64,000 bases of DNA from Strigamia acuminata (taxonomy: Eukaryota; Arthropoda; Chilopoda; Geophilomorpha; Linotaeniidae), in the NCBI GenBank assembly GCA_949358305.1, contig OX442314.1:13507060-13571059 (forward strand), read 5' to 3'. A model generated the notes under the pieces. It did no database searches and was not told the origin of the DNA. It was given only the letters and a program-made list of their open reading frames with translations. Of this stretch, positions 1 to 24,300 are shown one piece after another. Position 1 is the stretch's first letter. Every line of letters starts with the position of its first letter. The position numbers and the translations under genes are program-made.

Positions 1-636
1 CACATTTAAACTTTATTCTCTACAGTATTTTATTCAATATTTGTCAGCAATTGGCAAAAAAAATCGTTAATATATTTATAAAATCAATGTCAATGTACTG
101 ATAAAAATCAAGAATGCCCAGATGCCCTTAATTTAAGGAACGGTAGTGGTTAAATGTGATTCTTGTCGTTTTTCAAACTAGTCGATAATTGTGGCGTTTT
201 AGGCCTGAAATTAGTCGATAACTGTTGCGTATTAGCTCCAAAAGATTAGTCTCTAACTGTGGCATGTTGTGGAATTTTGATTTACATTTTTTATTTCACA
301 TTGTGTGTGTGCTTTGGTGATTTGGAACATAAATTAATATTCATCTTTTGATTCCTCAGTAATTGGTGAAATAATTTGCTGCTGTAATGTGGTGATAATT
401 TAAAAACTGATGTCAAGTTTGGAAAATATGGTGCGAAACAAATTTGATTTATTCTTCTCACGCACAAATCCCGAGAAGATTCTACAATTTTATTTCAGAC
501 TGAAATAATGTTAATTTACGTGTACTTTAATTGACACAATTGCTTGTATAGTTTTGTATGTGTGTGTGATCCTGTATGTCGTGTAAAATATTTTTTAATA
601 AAGATACAGTGTTCAGACAGTTGAATTAATTTACTC

Positions 637-2432
637 TTATTTTGGATTTTTCATCCAACCGATTGTCAAACAACATTCCTCCGACGGGGATAAGAATTGT
701 AACGTGTTTGATGTGTCAACCATTGGTTCGGCGAAATAAACATCGAAGCCTAATTCGTTTAGTTTTTGTAAAGCTAAGAACTGGCCTAAATGGTTGAAGT
801 ATTCTTCGCCGTACCATACATGAATCGTAGCGATGATTTGATTCACGTGCTCTAAAACATGGCTGGAAATCATTTCTTGAATCACTTCCCATTCGCCGCC
901 ATGCAAGTCCAAGTGAAGTACATCTATGGTCATGTTTTGATGTTCAAGTTCGTGCCTTGTTTCAGTCACAGTTTTAAATAACCACTTCTGCTCTTTTGAG
1001 CCCACAGAATATAAACTACAATAAAAAGTATATTATATTATGTTTTATTTTAAAGTGTGAGAAATTAGAAAATAATTACATTGAATTATTCTTTGCTGCA
1101 AAACTCCATTGATGGAAATACAAATTTCCTTGGAAAGTTTCGTCATTTGAAACAGGATCAAATATGTGGACAGCACAGAAAAGGCTTAACATGCCATTTA
1201 TGAAATCACTTTTAGTGTAACCGAAACTGGAAGAAATTAGATACTGTAAATAAATTAAGGTAAACTGCAAATGATAAATAGACTAACATTGCTGAATAAA
1301 CAATACATGGTTGAATGGACAATGATTTACATAAGGGCCATCGTTTTGTTTGGACATAGGACGCCAAACTTGAATGTTTGTTTTGTACGTTTATAGTAGC
1401 ATTAAAGAGTACAAGCGTTGAACAATCGTGGGTTTGTGTCAGTAGATTGAACACCATTGCAGCTATGATATATTAAAAAATGTTTTCAGTTGGGATGTGA
1501 AGTAGAAAATATTCTTATTTATACCGGTACCTGATAATTGTGTAATGATAACTCCAGTATTGGGTTGCTTTAGCCATGCAGTGGCGATTGTGCAATCAAA
1601 TGTTTCTAAGTTGTCAAGACATGTTTTTGCGTTGTTGCTGACGTGATATAATGCAAAGTCCAAATTCATGTTTAATGATACAAGCACAGAATACCAATTA
1701 AAAAGAAGAGAATGATTTGCTTCTGCAAGATTAAAAACACATTTTTGTATATTTTTCGAAATTATTCAATATATTTTTCGTATTTTACAAACCCACTGAG
1801 ATGAAGGTAAATAAACAGCATTTGGACATTTTCCAATAAATCGTTTTCAGCAAGTTTTCTTATTAAATCTGGCTTAATTGATGCATAATCGCTTAGCTTT
1901 AGCATCATCTCATCATCACCACTCGCATTTTTAAAAGTCTTTTCAAGTTTTTCAAACAAATTCTCATCGTCTTCAGATGTCACTCTCAAAACTTTTGCTT
2001 TTTTAAAATGAATTTCAATTTCCCTTTCAAATGACATGTTTCTCGACCTGCAAGAAAGATATTTGTTTACTAATAACAATAAATAAATTAATTAATTAAT
2101 TAAACATACTCAACACTAACTAAACTGAATTCTTCCGTCAATTTCTTCCCATTTTTAGTTTCCAAGCACACAGGCAAGGTCATGGACTCTTCACCCACAT
2201 GTTTTGCCATTTTACACACCGTTTTGATCTGGTTCAAGAAATCGTGTAGGCGCTGTTCCTCTTGACCCCAGTCTCCAAGCCTCTGCACAATTGAATGCTG
2301 CAACCTTAGCTGATTTTTGTTTTTGTTACCGTATAAAATATAATCCTTGGCAATTGCTAGAAATCCTAATAAGCACATGAGATAAATCAACCTAAAAACT
2401 CTTCCTCGTCGTCTCCAAAAGCACCTCCACAT
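637..2432 (-). CDS. METTL24/FkbM-like membrane-anchored methyltransferase-like protein
   Basis: Six exons splice in phase: 2110-2432, 1797-2047, 1531-1722, 1288-1462, 1080-1226 and 637-1015, total 1,467 nt and 488 aa. The first in-frame ATG (2430-2432) gives a basic start (MWRCFWRRRGR) followed by a hydrophobic stretch (LIYLMCLLGFLAIA), typical of a type II signal anchor. The middle is lysine/glutamate-rich and unassigned. The last two exons resemble the METTL24/FkbM fold: CAVHIFDP fits the SAM-domain 'FDP' strand, and DVLHLDLHGGEWEVI fits the family's 'LKmDiEGaEW' strand. Family membership is established knowledge. The substrate is unknown and activity is inferred. One donor (exon 1797-2047) uses GTGGGT, chosen because only it keeps the frame. 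The reading frame also runs open upstream to 2489, but without an ATG. Confidence 0.7.
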
Positions 2433-2985
2433 TTCAACAAGAATAAGTTGCAAATGTCTCTCCGTGATCTTAAGTCGAGATCTTTCCACTGCACGACACT
2501 CATCACGTTTGACCCGAATAGTTTTATTCTCTTGTTATCCGTGGAAAATTTTGTGCATTTTATTTAAAACCATTTGACCTAGTTTGCCAGCAGATTTGTA
2601 TCTAGTGTCACGTTTTACTACAAGTCAACTAATCATAACAAACATTAATTATACTTTATAAGCACGTTGTGTGTTTATTCTAAAAACGAGAAGCGACATG
2701 TATCGTATTCAAATCTGTTGATACAGCTAACTAGGTCAAACATAATGCAAAATTTAATGATAATTTTTAGAAAGCAACAATTCGAATTCGAGCAACAAAA
2801 GTAAATATGGTACATTTTAAAAAAAAAAATATAGGTCACTGTCAGTCCGTGTGTAAAATCGAAATAATCTCATAACGCATTGAACATAAATGTTAAGTTT
2901 ATTATTACATTGTATGAGTTTTAATTATCGAACTTTTTAATTTAAAAACGTTAAAAAATTCTTTTTCCTGCAGTTGTGAAACGTA
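2433..2985. other. Intergenic: METTL24-like promoter side and Xrn2 3' end
   Basis: This 550-bp AT-rich gap lies between two minus-strand genes. An AATAAA on the minus strand (plus TTTATT at 2898-2903), about 85 bp past the Xrn2 stop, is a plausible polyadenylation signal. I see no ORF or repeat in the rest, which must contain the promoter of the METTL24-like gene. Confidence 0.4.
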
Positions 2986-5900
2986 CTACTTCGACCCTTG
3001 GTCATTATAATGGTAGGTATTCGAACCACCATAGTACTGCGACTGCGACCGGTGACGATGGTGTGGAGGCCTATTGCCGTCACGTGAACCCGTCTAAACA
3101 CGAAAACACGCATTTAATATTCATTCAATATTATTATTATTCAAATCTTACGTTTTTATGTTGTTGGTACTGAGAATAATTCTGCTGGTACTGATTGGAC
3201 TGTTGAGTATAACCCTGCTGTTGATACTGATTATTATCTGATCTATTTCCATATCCGCCTCTTATATTGTAAGTCGAAACTGGGTGTCCGTAATCCTGCT
3301 GCTGTTGTTGGTTGTACTGCGATTGCCTTTGGTACGGTTGAAATCGATTATCGCTATTTCTAAACAATTAAGTTGTAATTTAAATAAAACATACTAAACC
3401 TGATTTATTTTAACTTACCGGTGATTTCTTCCACCACCCCCACCACCATAGCCGCCGCCACCACGTCCTCTATATGGCCGATCTGTTTTAAATAAAAATA
3501 AATAAAAATGAATACCAATTGAAAATAAACTACAATTCTCAACGTACCGTTATTTCGATTTCCATAACCCATACTTGGAGGTGGCGCATTGGAATATGCG
3601 CCTTGACCAGCCATCTGTCCCATACTGTGACTGCATAATTCAAAAAAGTTAGTTTTTAATCGATAAAAAACGTTTTAATTTAATCACTTACTTCAAATGT
3701 CTGTGTCCAGAGTTGTCTAAATATGCGCGTTGCTTAGCAGGAGCCATTCCAATTTGTGGTCTCCAGCCTCGTCCTCCTCCATCATCCCAATCGAGAGCTT
3801 TTAAAACCTTCGGTGGATCACTACCAAACAAAAAGAAAAAAATTAATCAACAAATACGTGACATTTAAAATATAAATACTTACACAGCATTAGGTAAACG
3901 CTTTGCTGGATGGATAAAATCATCGGGATATTTTGGATCGCGATATCTAGCGCTAAAAAGTAAAAAAAAAAACAGTTATAAATTTATCTCAATTTAAATT
4001 AAAATTTCGTTCAACTTACCATAATACTTTATTTTGTGTAATATCAGGTAAACCTGGCAAAATGGACTCTAAAGTTTCGTTGGGTAAAACGACATCTTTA
4101 GCGATCAAAATTGAACCAGCCACACCACCGAATAAGTTAGGAATGACGGACACTTCTTGACTTAAGTTTTTCTCGCCCTCGTATATACCCATCATAAAAT
4201 CGTATCCGGAATTCAACTTGCCGATGTACAATCTATCGTCGCCTCGTACGTTTCTCGCCTCTATTAAACCAAGTTAGATTAGTTAACAACAAACACTTAA
4301 ATGTCGCCATTATTTCTTACCTTCTGCCGCGGTTAACAAGGGATAATATCCTTCTAGTGCTTTCAGCAAGCGTTTTTCATCCACAAACGGAAGTAACGCT
4401 ACACCTTGCCAAGCGAATTTCTTTCCGTTTAAATCAATTTTAAAGTTGTCGGGGTAAAAATCAATTATCGGCGAATCAGGATTGAGCATTAAGTCACCCC
4501 ACGGTCCAGGTATGTGCTGTCGACTTGCCGCTGGAAATACTCCCATCAACTGCTCTAAAGGTTTAAAAGGTTGAGTTTTATTATCAAACTCAATATTCAA
4601 GTCTCCGATATTGTGAAAATCAGATGCAAATGGAGCGTAGTGGTAAGGAAAGAACCAAGTCCAAGATGCACAGCCCTGTAAATTAAATTAAAATTAAAAC
4701 AAATAAATAATAATCCATTTCAATAAGTTTTACATACCTGGTAGTAATATTTCAACACCCAGCATAAGCCCCTGCAATATTCTGCAGCCACTTGTTGCCT
4801 GTATTTTATATTGTCGCTTTGAACATCGAACTTGTTTTGATAGTAGCGATCTTTCCATCCGTCTTCCCACAATCGCACGTCATCGAGAGGTTGTTCCTCT
4901 TCGTCAGAATCTAAGTTAGCGTGTTCCCATTGCCTTTTAACTCCCTTACTGGAAGATGCGGCGTTGTCTTGGTCCTAAAAATCGACAGATCAAAAATAAA
5001 TAAAAAAATAAACGACTAATTAAAATAAGATTCATCACTTACGGTTGAAACACCAGATTTAAGCTCGGCTTTCAAGTCGGTTGCTGCAGCGTGATTGCCT
5101 GAATCGCGACTTTCGGTGTGCATTCCCTGCATGCGCATCTGGTAAGCTTCCTGCCTTGGATTTACCACAGCATTCGGTCTATTGCCGATAGGATTTGGCG
5201 CAAATTGGCCTCTCGGAGTCCATGCTGGTCGATCACGTTGCATTTTCATCCGTTTCTTTTTATCCTTTTGTCTTCGCTGAAATGATAATTCGTTCTCTTG
5301 TCGATTTTTGAAAATCTCGTCTTCCACTTCGCCAAGATCAGTGAGGATTAGTTGCACTCGTTCCAAATGAACCTTCCCGCTGTCGGTCAAATAACCCTGA
5401 AAAATTATTTTAAAAAAATTTCGTCGGACGAAAACAAAATTAATTAAATTTTAAGTTATACATACCCCGGTTTTGAGGATAGTCTTTTGATAGAGCCCGA
5501 TTAATCTATCGATTGCGCCTTCTCTGATTTCGAGTGACGGCAAATGTGGCAGAAAATCGTTGCCTACGAAGAAACACATGAACACCCAGTCGTCAACAGC
5601 TCTCTAAAAAATGTACAAAAAAATAAATAATTTGTAACCACGTAAACAACAATGTATATTTAAAACAAAAACATTTACCAGAGGGGTAAAACTCTGTGCT
5701 TTGTTTACTGTATACTGAAAATACTAACTTCTAAATCAAACGGAAAAGGAAGGTGATGCATCGCAAGTTCTTTCTCAAGATATTCTCGTAAAACATTAAG
5801 TCTCAAAAATATGAAATCCGGTTCAGCCGCGATTGGAGCATTCAATTCATCAAATTCGCCCTGTTTTTCTTTCGCTAATCCCGTACAATCTTTCATTTCA

Positions 5901-7040
5901 TGCCCTAAAATAAACAAATTAGTTAGTTTACCAATCCATCTATCGGAAAAATTGAAAATACTAACCAATTTGACCACACAAGTCACACGAACGAGGTTTA
6001 TTTGGTTTAAATTCCTCCCGAATAATAGTGAAATTCGGTTCATGCGTGGCAAGTCCCAACATAATAAGATCGGCGTCAGCACCACATAAACAGTGGCTTG
6101 TGTTTGGATCGTGATCAGGATGACCTATGAAATCAAACAAATTTTTAATTTCAATTATTAAATTAAAAAACACTTTTCTTACCTCTTTGACGCCGAATGT
6201 AATCCATAATTTTATGTTCTCCTTCTCCCGGAACATTTGCGTCCGATAAAATCACTTTAATGCTTTGCCAGCCTACGTCGTTATTCATCCGATCGTGAAC
6301 GTAATAATGCAGACATTGAGCCAATCGGTCCATGAATGGCGTACCCTAAAAGCGTAAAACAATTACTACAATGCACAAAAAAATAATATTTTTCAATTTT
6401 ACTTACGGGTGTGATGCAATTACTGTCGAAATGTTCTCCCTTCGGTTTCGGCGCGGGGAGATCGGCGCCTTTTGATAGCAAATCATTACGAAATATTTCA
6501 ATTTCGTTGATTTTGTCAGCAGTTTCTTTCGATGCACGAAAACGTCGCGATCTTTGTTGATTCATTTTAGCTCTGGGAGCCACGCCATCGATCGCCATGT
6601 ACAAAACCTTTCGCGGTCTGATTATACCCATTAGTCTGTCAATGTATTCGAATATCAAAACCATCATTTCGTCTTCATTCTTCGGCGCCGGTCTGAAATC
6701 AAATTCGAATTTCGTAAAATGTAATTTTAACTTTAAGTGCGACGTTGCTCACTTGTCTTCTGGATGACAACACGGATGAATAATACCGTTCATATCTAAG
6801 TACAAATTATCGAATTCCACTCCATTGGGATTCGGAGTGGATATATCTACGGGGATTTTAACACCATCTACAATCTTGCACTAAAAAAAATAAAAATAAA
6901 ATGAAAATTAGTACAAAGCGTGTTCGGAAACCATTTCTTCTTCTTCTAGTTCAGTTCTAAATTACCTTGTCTTCGACAGGGTGGACAACGATAGAAGGAT
7001 ATTTCTTACTTAACCATCGGAAAAATGCCGGCACACCCAT
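2986..7040 (-). CDS. Xrn2: 5'-3' exoribonuclease 2 (Xrn2/Rat1)
   Basis: About 17 exons run from ATG at 7038-7040 to TAG at 2986-2988. Clear ones are 6966-7040, 6753-6880, 6407-6692, 6183-6345, 5966-6124, 5729-5904, 3419-3482, 3153-3359 and 2986-3093. The protein starts [15 protein letters not shown], the invariant XRN N-terminus. [12 protein letters not shown], the [11 protein letters not shown] motif and [15 protein letters not shown] carry the acidic metal-binding residues of the nuclease centre. The zinc knuckle [14 protein letters not shown] separates nuclear Xrn2/Rat1 from cytoplasmic Xrn1. The C-terminus is low complexity: an RGG/GGYGG block, then a Q/N/Y-rich tail ending NDQGSK. The family degrades 5'-monophosphate RNA in the nucleus and drives torpedo termination by Pol II; that is established for orthologues. 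Introns are short (about 55-90 bp). It is divergent from gek across roughly 1 kb. Confidence 0.95.
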
Positions 7041-8059
7041 TATATTATATTGTACGCTTATTTTCTATATTTTCCCAAAAAATTAAGAGTCCGACGTAAA
7101 TTAATAAAATGCAGTTGATCGTTAACCGGATACGGAAAGTTCTCTCAGATGAAACAGGTCGACCGGGTTTTAGTACAATTTCTAGGCGACTATTGAACGT
7201 GATGCTTATACGCCCTGTTAAAGATAAGTCAACTAGAATTAGTTTCGGCAATTTTTTGTTATCTATTGCCCAAATTCTAAGAAAATCGTTTTAAAAAAAT
7301 ACGAATTAATTTTTATTCACAAATAAAATCAACATCGAAGAAAAAAAAGAAAAAAAATGCAAGATACGAAAACCTTCTAATTTTTAATAAATCTCCCAAG
7401 ATCCTTCGCGCCGTCTCGCAGATTTCCGCCATGATGGGTTGAGGCATTAGTTTGTGATAGCGTAGTATTGAAACGAATTTGTTCGTGCAAATCTTGCCGT
7501 CGATGCGTGGGTACCAATTCATTTCCGGTTTAATTTTGCCTCCCAACTACCGGATTGTCAACATTCCCCCCCGAGAACCACGGAAACATGCCGAATACTC
7601 CATTTGGAATGAATCAGATTTTCAACTCGACCGTGCTCAATCATCAGTTGGCTGAGACTACATCATCTTCCATCCTTAACTAATTCGGCACTGCGAAGGG
7701 AAATAGACATTTAACGCACGAAATTTTTATTCCTTGTGACACGGCGGCACCCTACCGTAGGCCGAGCCTAGGTAGGGAAGAGGCGGAGCCCATACAAGCC
7801 CCATGAAAAACAGATGAATCGCAGATAGTAAAAGTGCACCACCAACCACAATTAGTGAGCGACCCTGCGTGTTCAACTGTCACAAGTGTTATCAAACTTG
7901 GGGATTTAAGTGGCTGTAATCTATTTCCTTGCTTGCGACGGGATGGCCGATCGTCCCCGTACTTTCTTGATTTTTGAATGAATTTTTTTGTTTTGTTTTT
8001 TAAAAATAATCAACGAAAAATAGATTTTTTTTGCTTATAATTTCTATCGAGACGTGAAA
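7041..8059. promoter_or_regulatory. Divergent Xrn2/gek intergenic region
   Basis: This 1-kb gap separates the start codons of Xrn2 (minus) and gek (plus), so it must carry both promoters and 5' UTRs. A GC-richer stretch around 7740-7800 includes an imperfect palindrome (CCTACCGTAGGCC / GAGCCTAGGTAGG). Coding-like fragments at about 7313-7680 are described under findings. I could not place a TATA box or initiator with confidence. Confidence 0.4.
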
Positions 8060-19690
<11,631 letters not shown>

Positions 19691-21308
19691 AAACGAGAAC
19701 ACTGACGAGAAAAATTGCTTGATTGCAAGTTTTTCATTTAACCAAAAGAAAATTTGAATTAAAATTAAATAAATACCATAATACTTAAACACTGTAATAA
19801 ACGAATTTAAACATTTCAGCACAGTTAGATGTTTAATGATACGCCAATGCTACTCATTGGTTATGAGATAAAAGAGTTACTAAAACTAATGGGAGTGTAC
19901 CTTTGTAATTACGTGTGAGGTTTGGGCTTGGAGCGGTTTTTATCTTTAAATTTTTCCATATATTTTGTTTTGTTAGAAATGACAAATTTTGTTTATTTTG
20001 ACATAAATGCAAGTAGCATTCAAGAGATTGATTAATTAATTTTGGTAGTACAATTAAAATACTTTTAATAACGGTTATTTTGTTTTATTACATTATATTA
20101 ATGTAGTAATGATTTGATTTCTTCCTTTTTCTATGGAGTTGTTTATGTGGGTTTTGTTTTTGTTTTTTTTTAATTTGTATTTTTTTTTTTTAATATCTTT
20201 TTTCTATGTGATTGAAAGATGCAATTGTAAGTTAATTTATTACGCAAAATGTAAATAATGAGCGCACGCTTTGATTTTAGCACATTACTAGACTGTTCAT
20301 TATCAGTAGATTTGACGTGATTGGAAATACGTATTTAGGAATTGTGAGAAAAATGTATGTTGGGAGTGATGTGTGATTAAAAAAATATATTTGCTTGATT
20401 ATAAATGACTAATAATATTGCTCCGTGAAACGATACATGCTCTGAACTAACCTTGATTTTGTTATTTTGTTACTTTTATTTGATTTCGCGCAATGCTTTG
20501 TTTTCTTGTACCTTTTGTCCTGCAAATTTATTCAACACTGAATGAAGAATTTCTTGAGCAATAATCATTTATTATAATTGATCTTTTATATGAAATTTTA
20601 ACTTGTAATGTGTTCATTAGCTTGATTAATAAGTTTAATCAATATCGTTTTGTATCGTTACAAATTGTGGCCTTCGGTGGGGGGATATAAGAAAACAATG
20701 CGCAGCTCCTATATGAATTTTTACTTCTTATTTTTTAGTTATGAAAAAAAAAATACTATTAATGCAATTAATCATTGATAGTGATAAATAAATTTTTTTA
20801 TAACAGGTTTTGAAATAATTTGTTAGTCGATTAACAGATTATATAAATATTTCTGATACAGACGTACAACGAAATTAATTCATTGCGTTGAACCTCATTC
20901 ATTAACTCAGCAACTGTTTTTTGGTGTACTGAATGAGGTTTGCATCAACGAGTGTTCTGCTGAATGAACGACAGACGACACTATTGTATACAAATCTACT
21001 AGACGATTTAGTGTGACATTTGCATTTTCTGTGTATAAGCGTGTAGTTCAGATTTTGTATTGTTCAAAACATGGTTGCTTTGACAATTTTTTTTTGTATC
21101 TAAATGATTAGTAATGAGCCAGTTTGGGGATTATTACATCCTTAATCCTTATGTGTATAGTTGATTTAATTGTAATGTGGTGCAGGTATTAAATTCCTCA
21201 TACTGCCCTGATTTTGACGTTTTTATTTTTATTTTTATTTAAACACTCGCATTTTGACACAAATTGTCCCTGGGTGGCATGACAGTCGGTTGTGCCGTAA
21301 CTTAAAAA
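19691..21308. other. gek 3' UTR and codanin-1 upstream region
   Basis: This AT-rich stretch begins with the likely gek 3' UTR; candidate AATAAA signals lie near 19768 and 19795, with more further on. A short hairpin is formed by AACCTCATTCA (about 20891) and TGAATGAGGTT (about 20941). No ORF is convincing. The codanin-1 promoter should lie in the last few hundred bases. Confidence 0.35.
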
Positions 21309-24300
21309 ATGGCGGCTGTTTTGCAGTTGATTTTGGACGAGAAAGTTTCTACGCGACAGTTTATTTCTTGGTTGATATTTCGGAAAACGGTAAATAGTAT
21401 TTGTGGAAGGAGGGTTAAGTGTGTTGTTACTAATCAAAAGTGTCTTTCAGGATGAAAAAAAGTTGCGCGATTTTGAAAAGGAAAGAGCGGATTTCATTCC
21501 ATTTTTTTTGAATTATTTGCGGGATCAGAGCAACAAATTAATTCAGATTGCACAAACGAGTGGTTTAACGCCCGTTAAAAAATTCAGTTTGTATCCGAAG
21601 GTACATTTAAATCGTTTAAACAAGGATTCGCAATCGCAGCGAACCAAAGGCTCGTCTAGGGTGGAGTTGTTTCCCGACCCGAACCACCATCATCAAAAAT
21701 CGTTTAAAAAACAAACTCATCGTGAATCTGATTTTAAAAATAACCCGACAAGGCAGGAACCAAAGTCTCAACAAAAAATGTGTCTAGGACAATTTATTAA
21801 TACTTCAGTGCCTGTGACAACTGTTGGAAAGAAAAGTTCGTCGCTTAAAAGTTTTACGCGGTTGAATTTTGAAGAACGAAACAGTAAATTTGGTGAGCAA
21901 CAAGACGCACTTTTGGATTTTGGTGATTTGTCTGACTTCCCACCTGTTGGTGCTGTAAATACTATTGTACCTAAGAGAAAAGAACCCTTAACGATCATTC
22001 ACAGGTACCGAATCTATAAAAATCTGAATTTTTGTTATTAATTAAAATTTTTTTTTGATTTTTTTTGAAGGAAAGACGGGTGCAAATTTTCAAGTTTTAG
22101 GAAAGAAAACCAAGAGAAATGTTTACCTAATGACACTGTTTGCCATTCAGTTAACACGATGGAAACAATTTCACCTTCTTTAGACAAAATAACAGACAAA
22201 AGTAAACTAGATATCTTAATTGCAGTGTATTCGGAGCTTTTAAATGGTAAAATGTCATTTTTTAAATGGTTTTTTATGTTATTTTAATCTATTTTTTGTT
22301 TAAAAGAAAATTCTGTACCAAATCTAAGTGTCGAGTTGTATTTCTTAATTCAGTTATTGACCGTGAGGATTGAACCATCGGTAAAATCAAACGTTTCAAG
22401 GAGTAAGATATGCAAATTTACCAATTTAACGTAGAAATTCTAATATATTTTTTAAAAAAAATTTAGACCACGAATTGGGAAATGTTCACAATTGCGTTTA
22501 TTTCGCCTCTCAAGTGTTTTGTAATCACGAAAAGTAGGTTTTGTGTTTGGTAAAATGATTTTTTATAATTTTGTAAAATAATAATCCACAGAATTCTTTG
22601 TCTATTGGATCGCGGAACGTTGAAATTATTAGCAGATAATCCTCGATTATGTTTATTCGCCCCCGAATTAATTCAAAATTTGAAGAAAAAGTGTGAAAAT
22701 AACGGCACCTCGAATTCTAACGTATAATTAATTTAAAAAAAAATAAAATTTAAAAATAAAATTATTTTTAATTTTAATCTTTTCATTAGGGGATTATGAC
22801 AGTTGCTTATACAATCGGCAATGTATCATTTCAATCCGATACTGATAACAAGAAGAATTTTTCAAATGACCAAGCATTTCACACTTTTAGGAAACTCAGG
22901 TACAGCAGTTTGAAAATAAAATATTTTTTTTAATAGAAAATTTATTTGGATTTTTAGAGACCAATTTTACGAAACGATTCGTGAATGGGAAGCAAATCAT
23001 TCAAATTCCGAATGGACATTTTCTCTATATCTTGGCGACAAAGTGAAAAGGATCGTGGGAATGTGGATGGATCCGATTATATATTCACATTTTGCAAAGC
23101 TTTTTATTTCACAATTAATTGCAGTAAGTAATTGTAATATTAATTTTTTATTTCTGGAGATTAAAATCGTATTTTTTTAGACTTGCAGAGGAAATTTTTT
23201 CCAAAACTCGGGCAACTCGTCCTCGTCAGATATTCCGAGCGAATTGTTCGAAAGCGTAAAAACGGATCCGGAAAAACTTAAAAGGTACAATTTGGCATTT
23301 TTACAGTGAAATAAATTATTTTGAATATTAATTTAATTTAGACTCCAGAAACGGTTGATAACTCCTGCACGAGTTGGTGGACCGAGTCCTCCGCCCGCAT
23401 TTCCAGGCGTGCAAGAATTTTTCAGAGATTTTATTGTTTTTGCTGGATGTTCTATGTTCAATTGCCACTTAGTTGACGTAATGGTTTCTCAAATTTACGA
23501 GGTATAAAATTAAAAAAAAAAACGGTGTAAAATTTGAAATAATTCTATTATTTTTTGTTACAGTTGAACAATACGGACTTTAACTTTCCGGAAAAAGACG
23601 ATTTCGTTGATGAAAGCTTAAGACAGCAATTTACAACGACTTTATTAGCTTTGCAAACACTGGGAAAATTTCTAGGCTTGGTGACGTTTTTGCCTTACCA
23701 CACAGTGGAAAAGTTACCACAAGGATTAGAAGAAGAATACGCGATAAGCAGGAATAAAGTAACTAGTTTTAATTAATTCGAAAATAGCCTAATACGAAAT
23801 TATTCGTTTTCAGATTCCACTCGTTATCGATGTTGTAGATTTATTTAAAACCGCTGCAGCAGCGGGAAGATTGACATTAACTGTACCTTTTTTGGTCGAG
23901 TTTTTCAGTATGATGGATAAATGTGGGTATTTATTACCTCAAGTACAGGAAGGATTAAAAGTTTTAATTCAGTTTTACAAGTATGGTGAAGTGATTTTTT
24001 TTAAATGAATGTATTTTATACATTTATTTCAATTATTTCAGATCGTCTTACTTTGAAATTACTAAGGAAAGTTTTACAATTAACATATTTTTATTGTATC
24101 ATCTTTTAGGATGGTTATTTGAGGTATAAATAGCAAATACTGCGTGTAAACAATAATTTGTGTTTAATTCGTTAATTTTATGTTTTGTAGACTCCCAATT
24201 TTCCATCTTCGTTTTTCTTTCACGATATGAAAAAAGAAAATATTCAATTTATTGAACCGACAGAGCTGTGTTTGGTAAAAAAGAATTTGAAATTGTAGGT

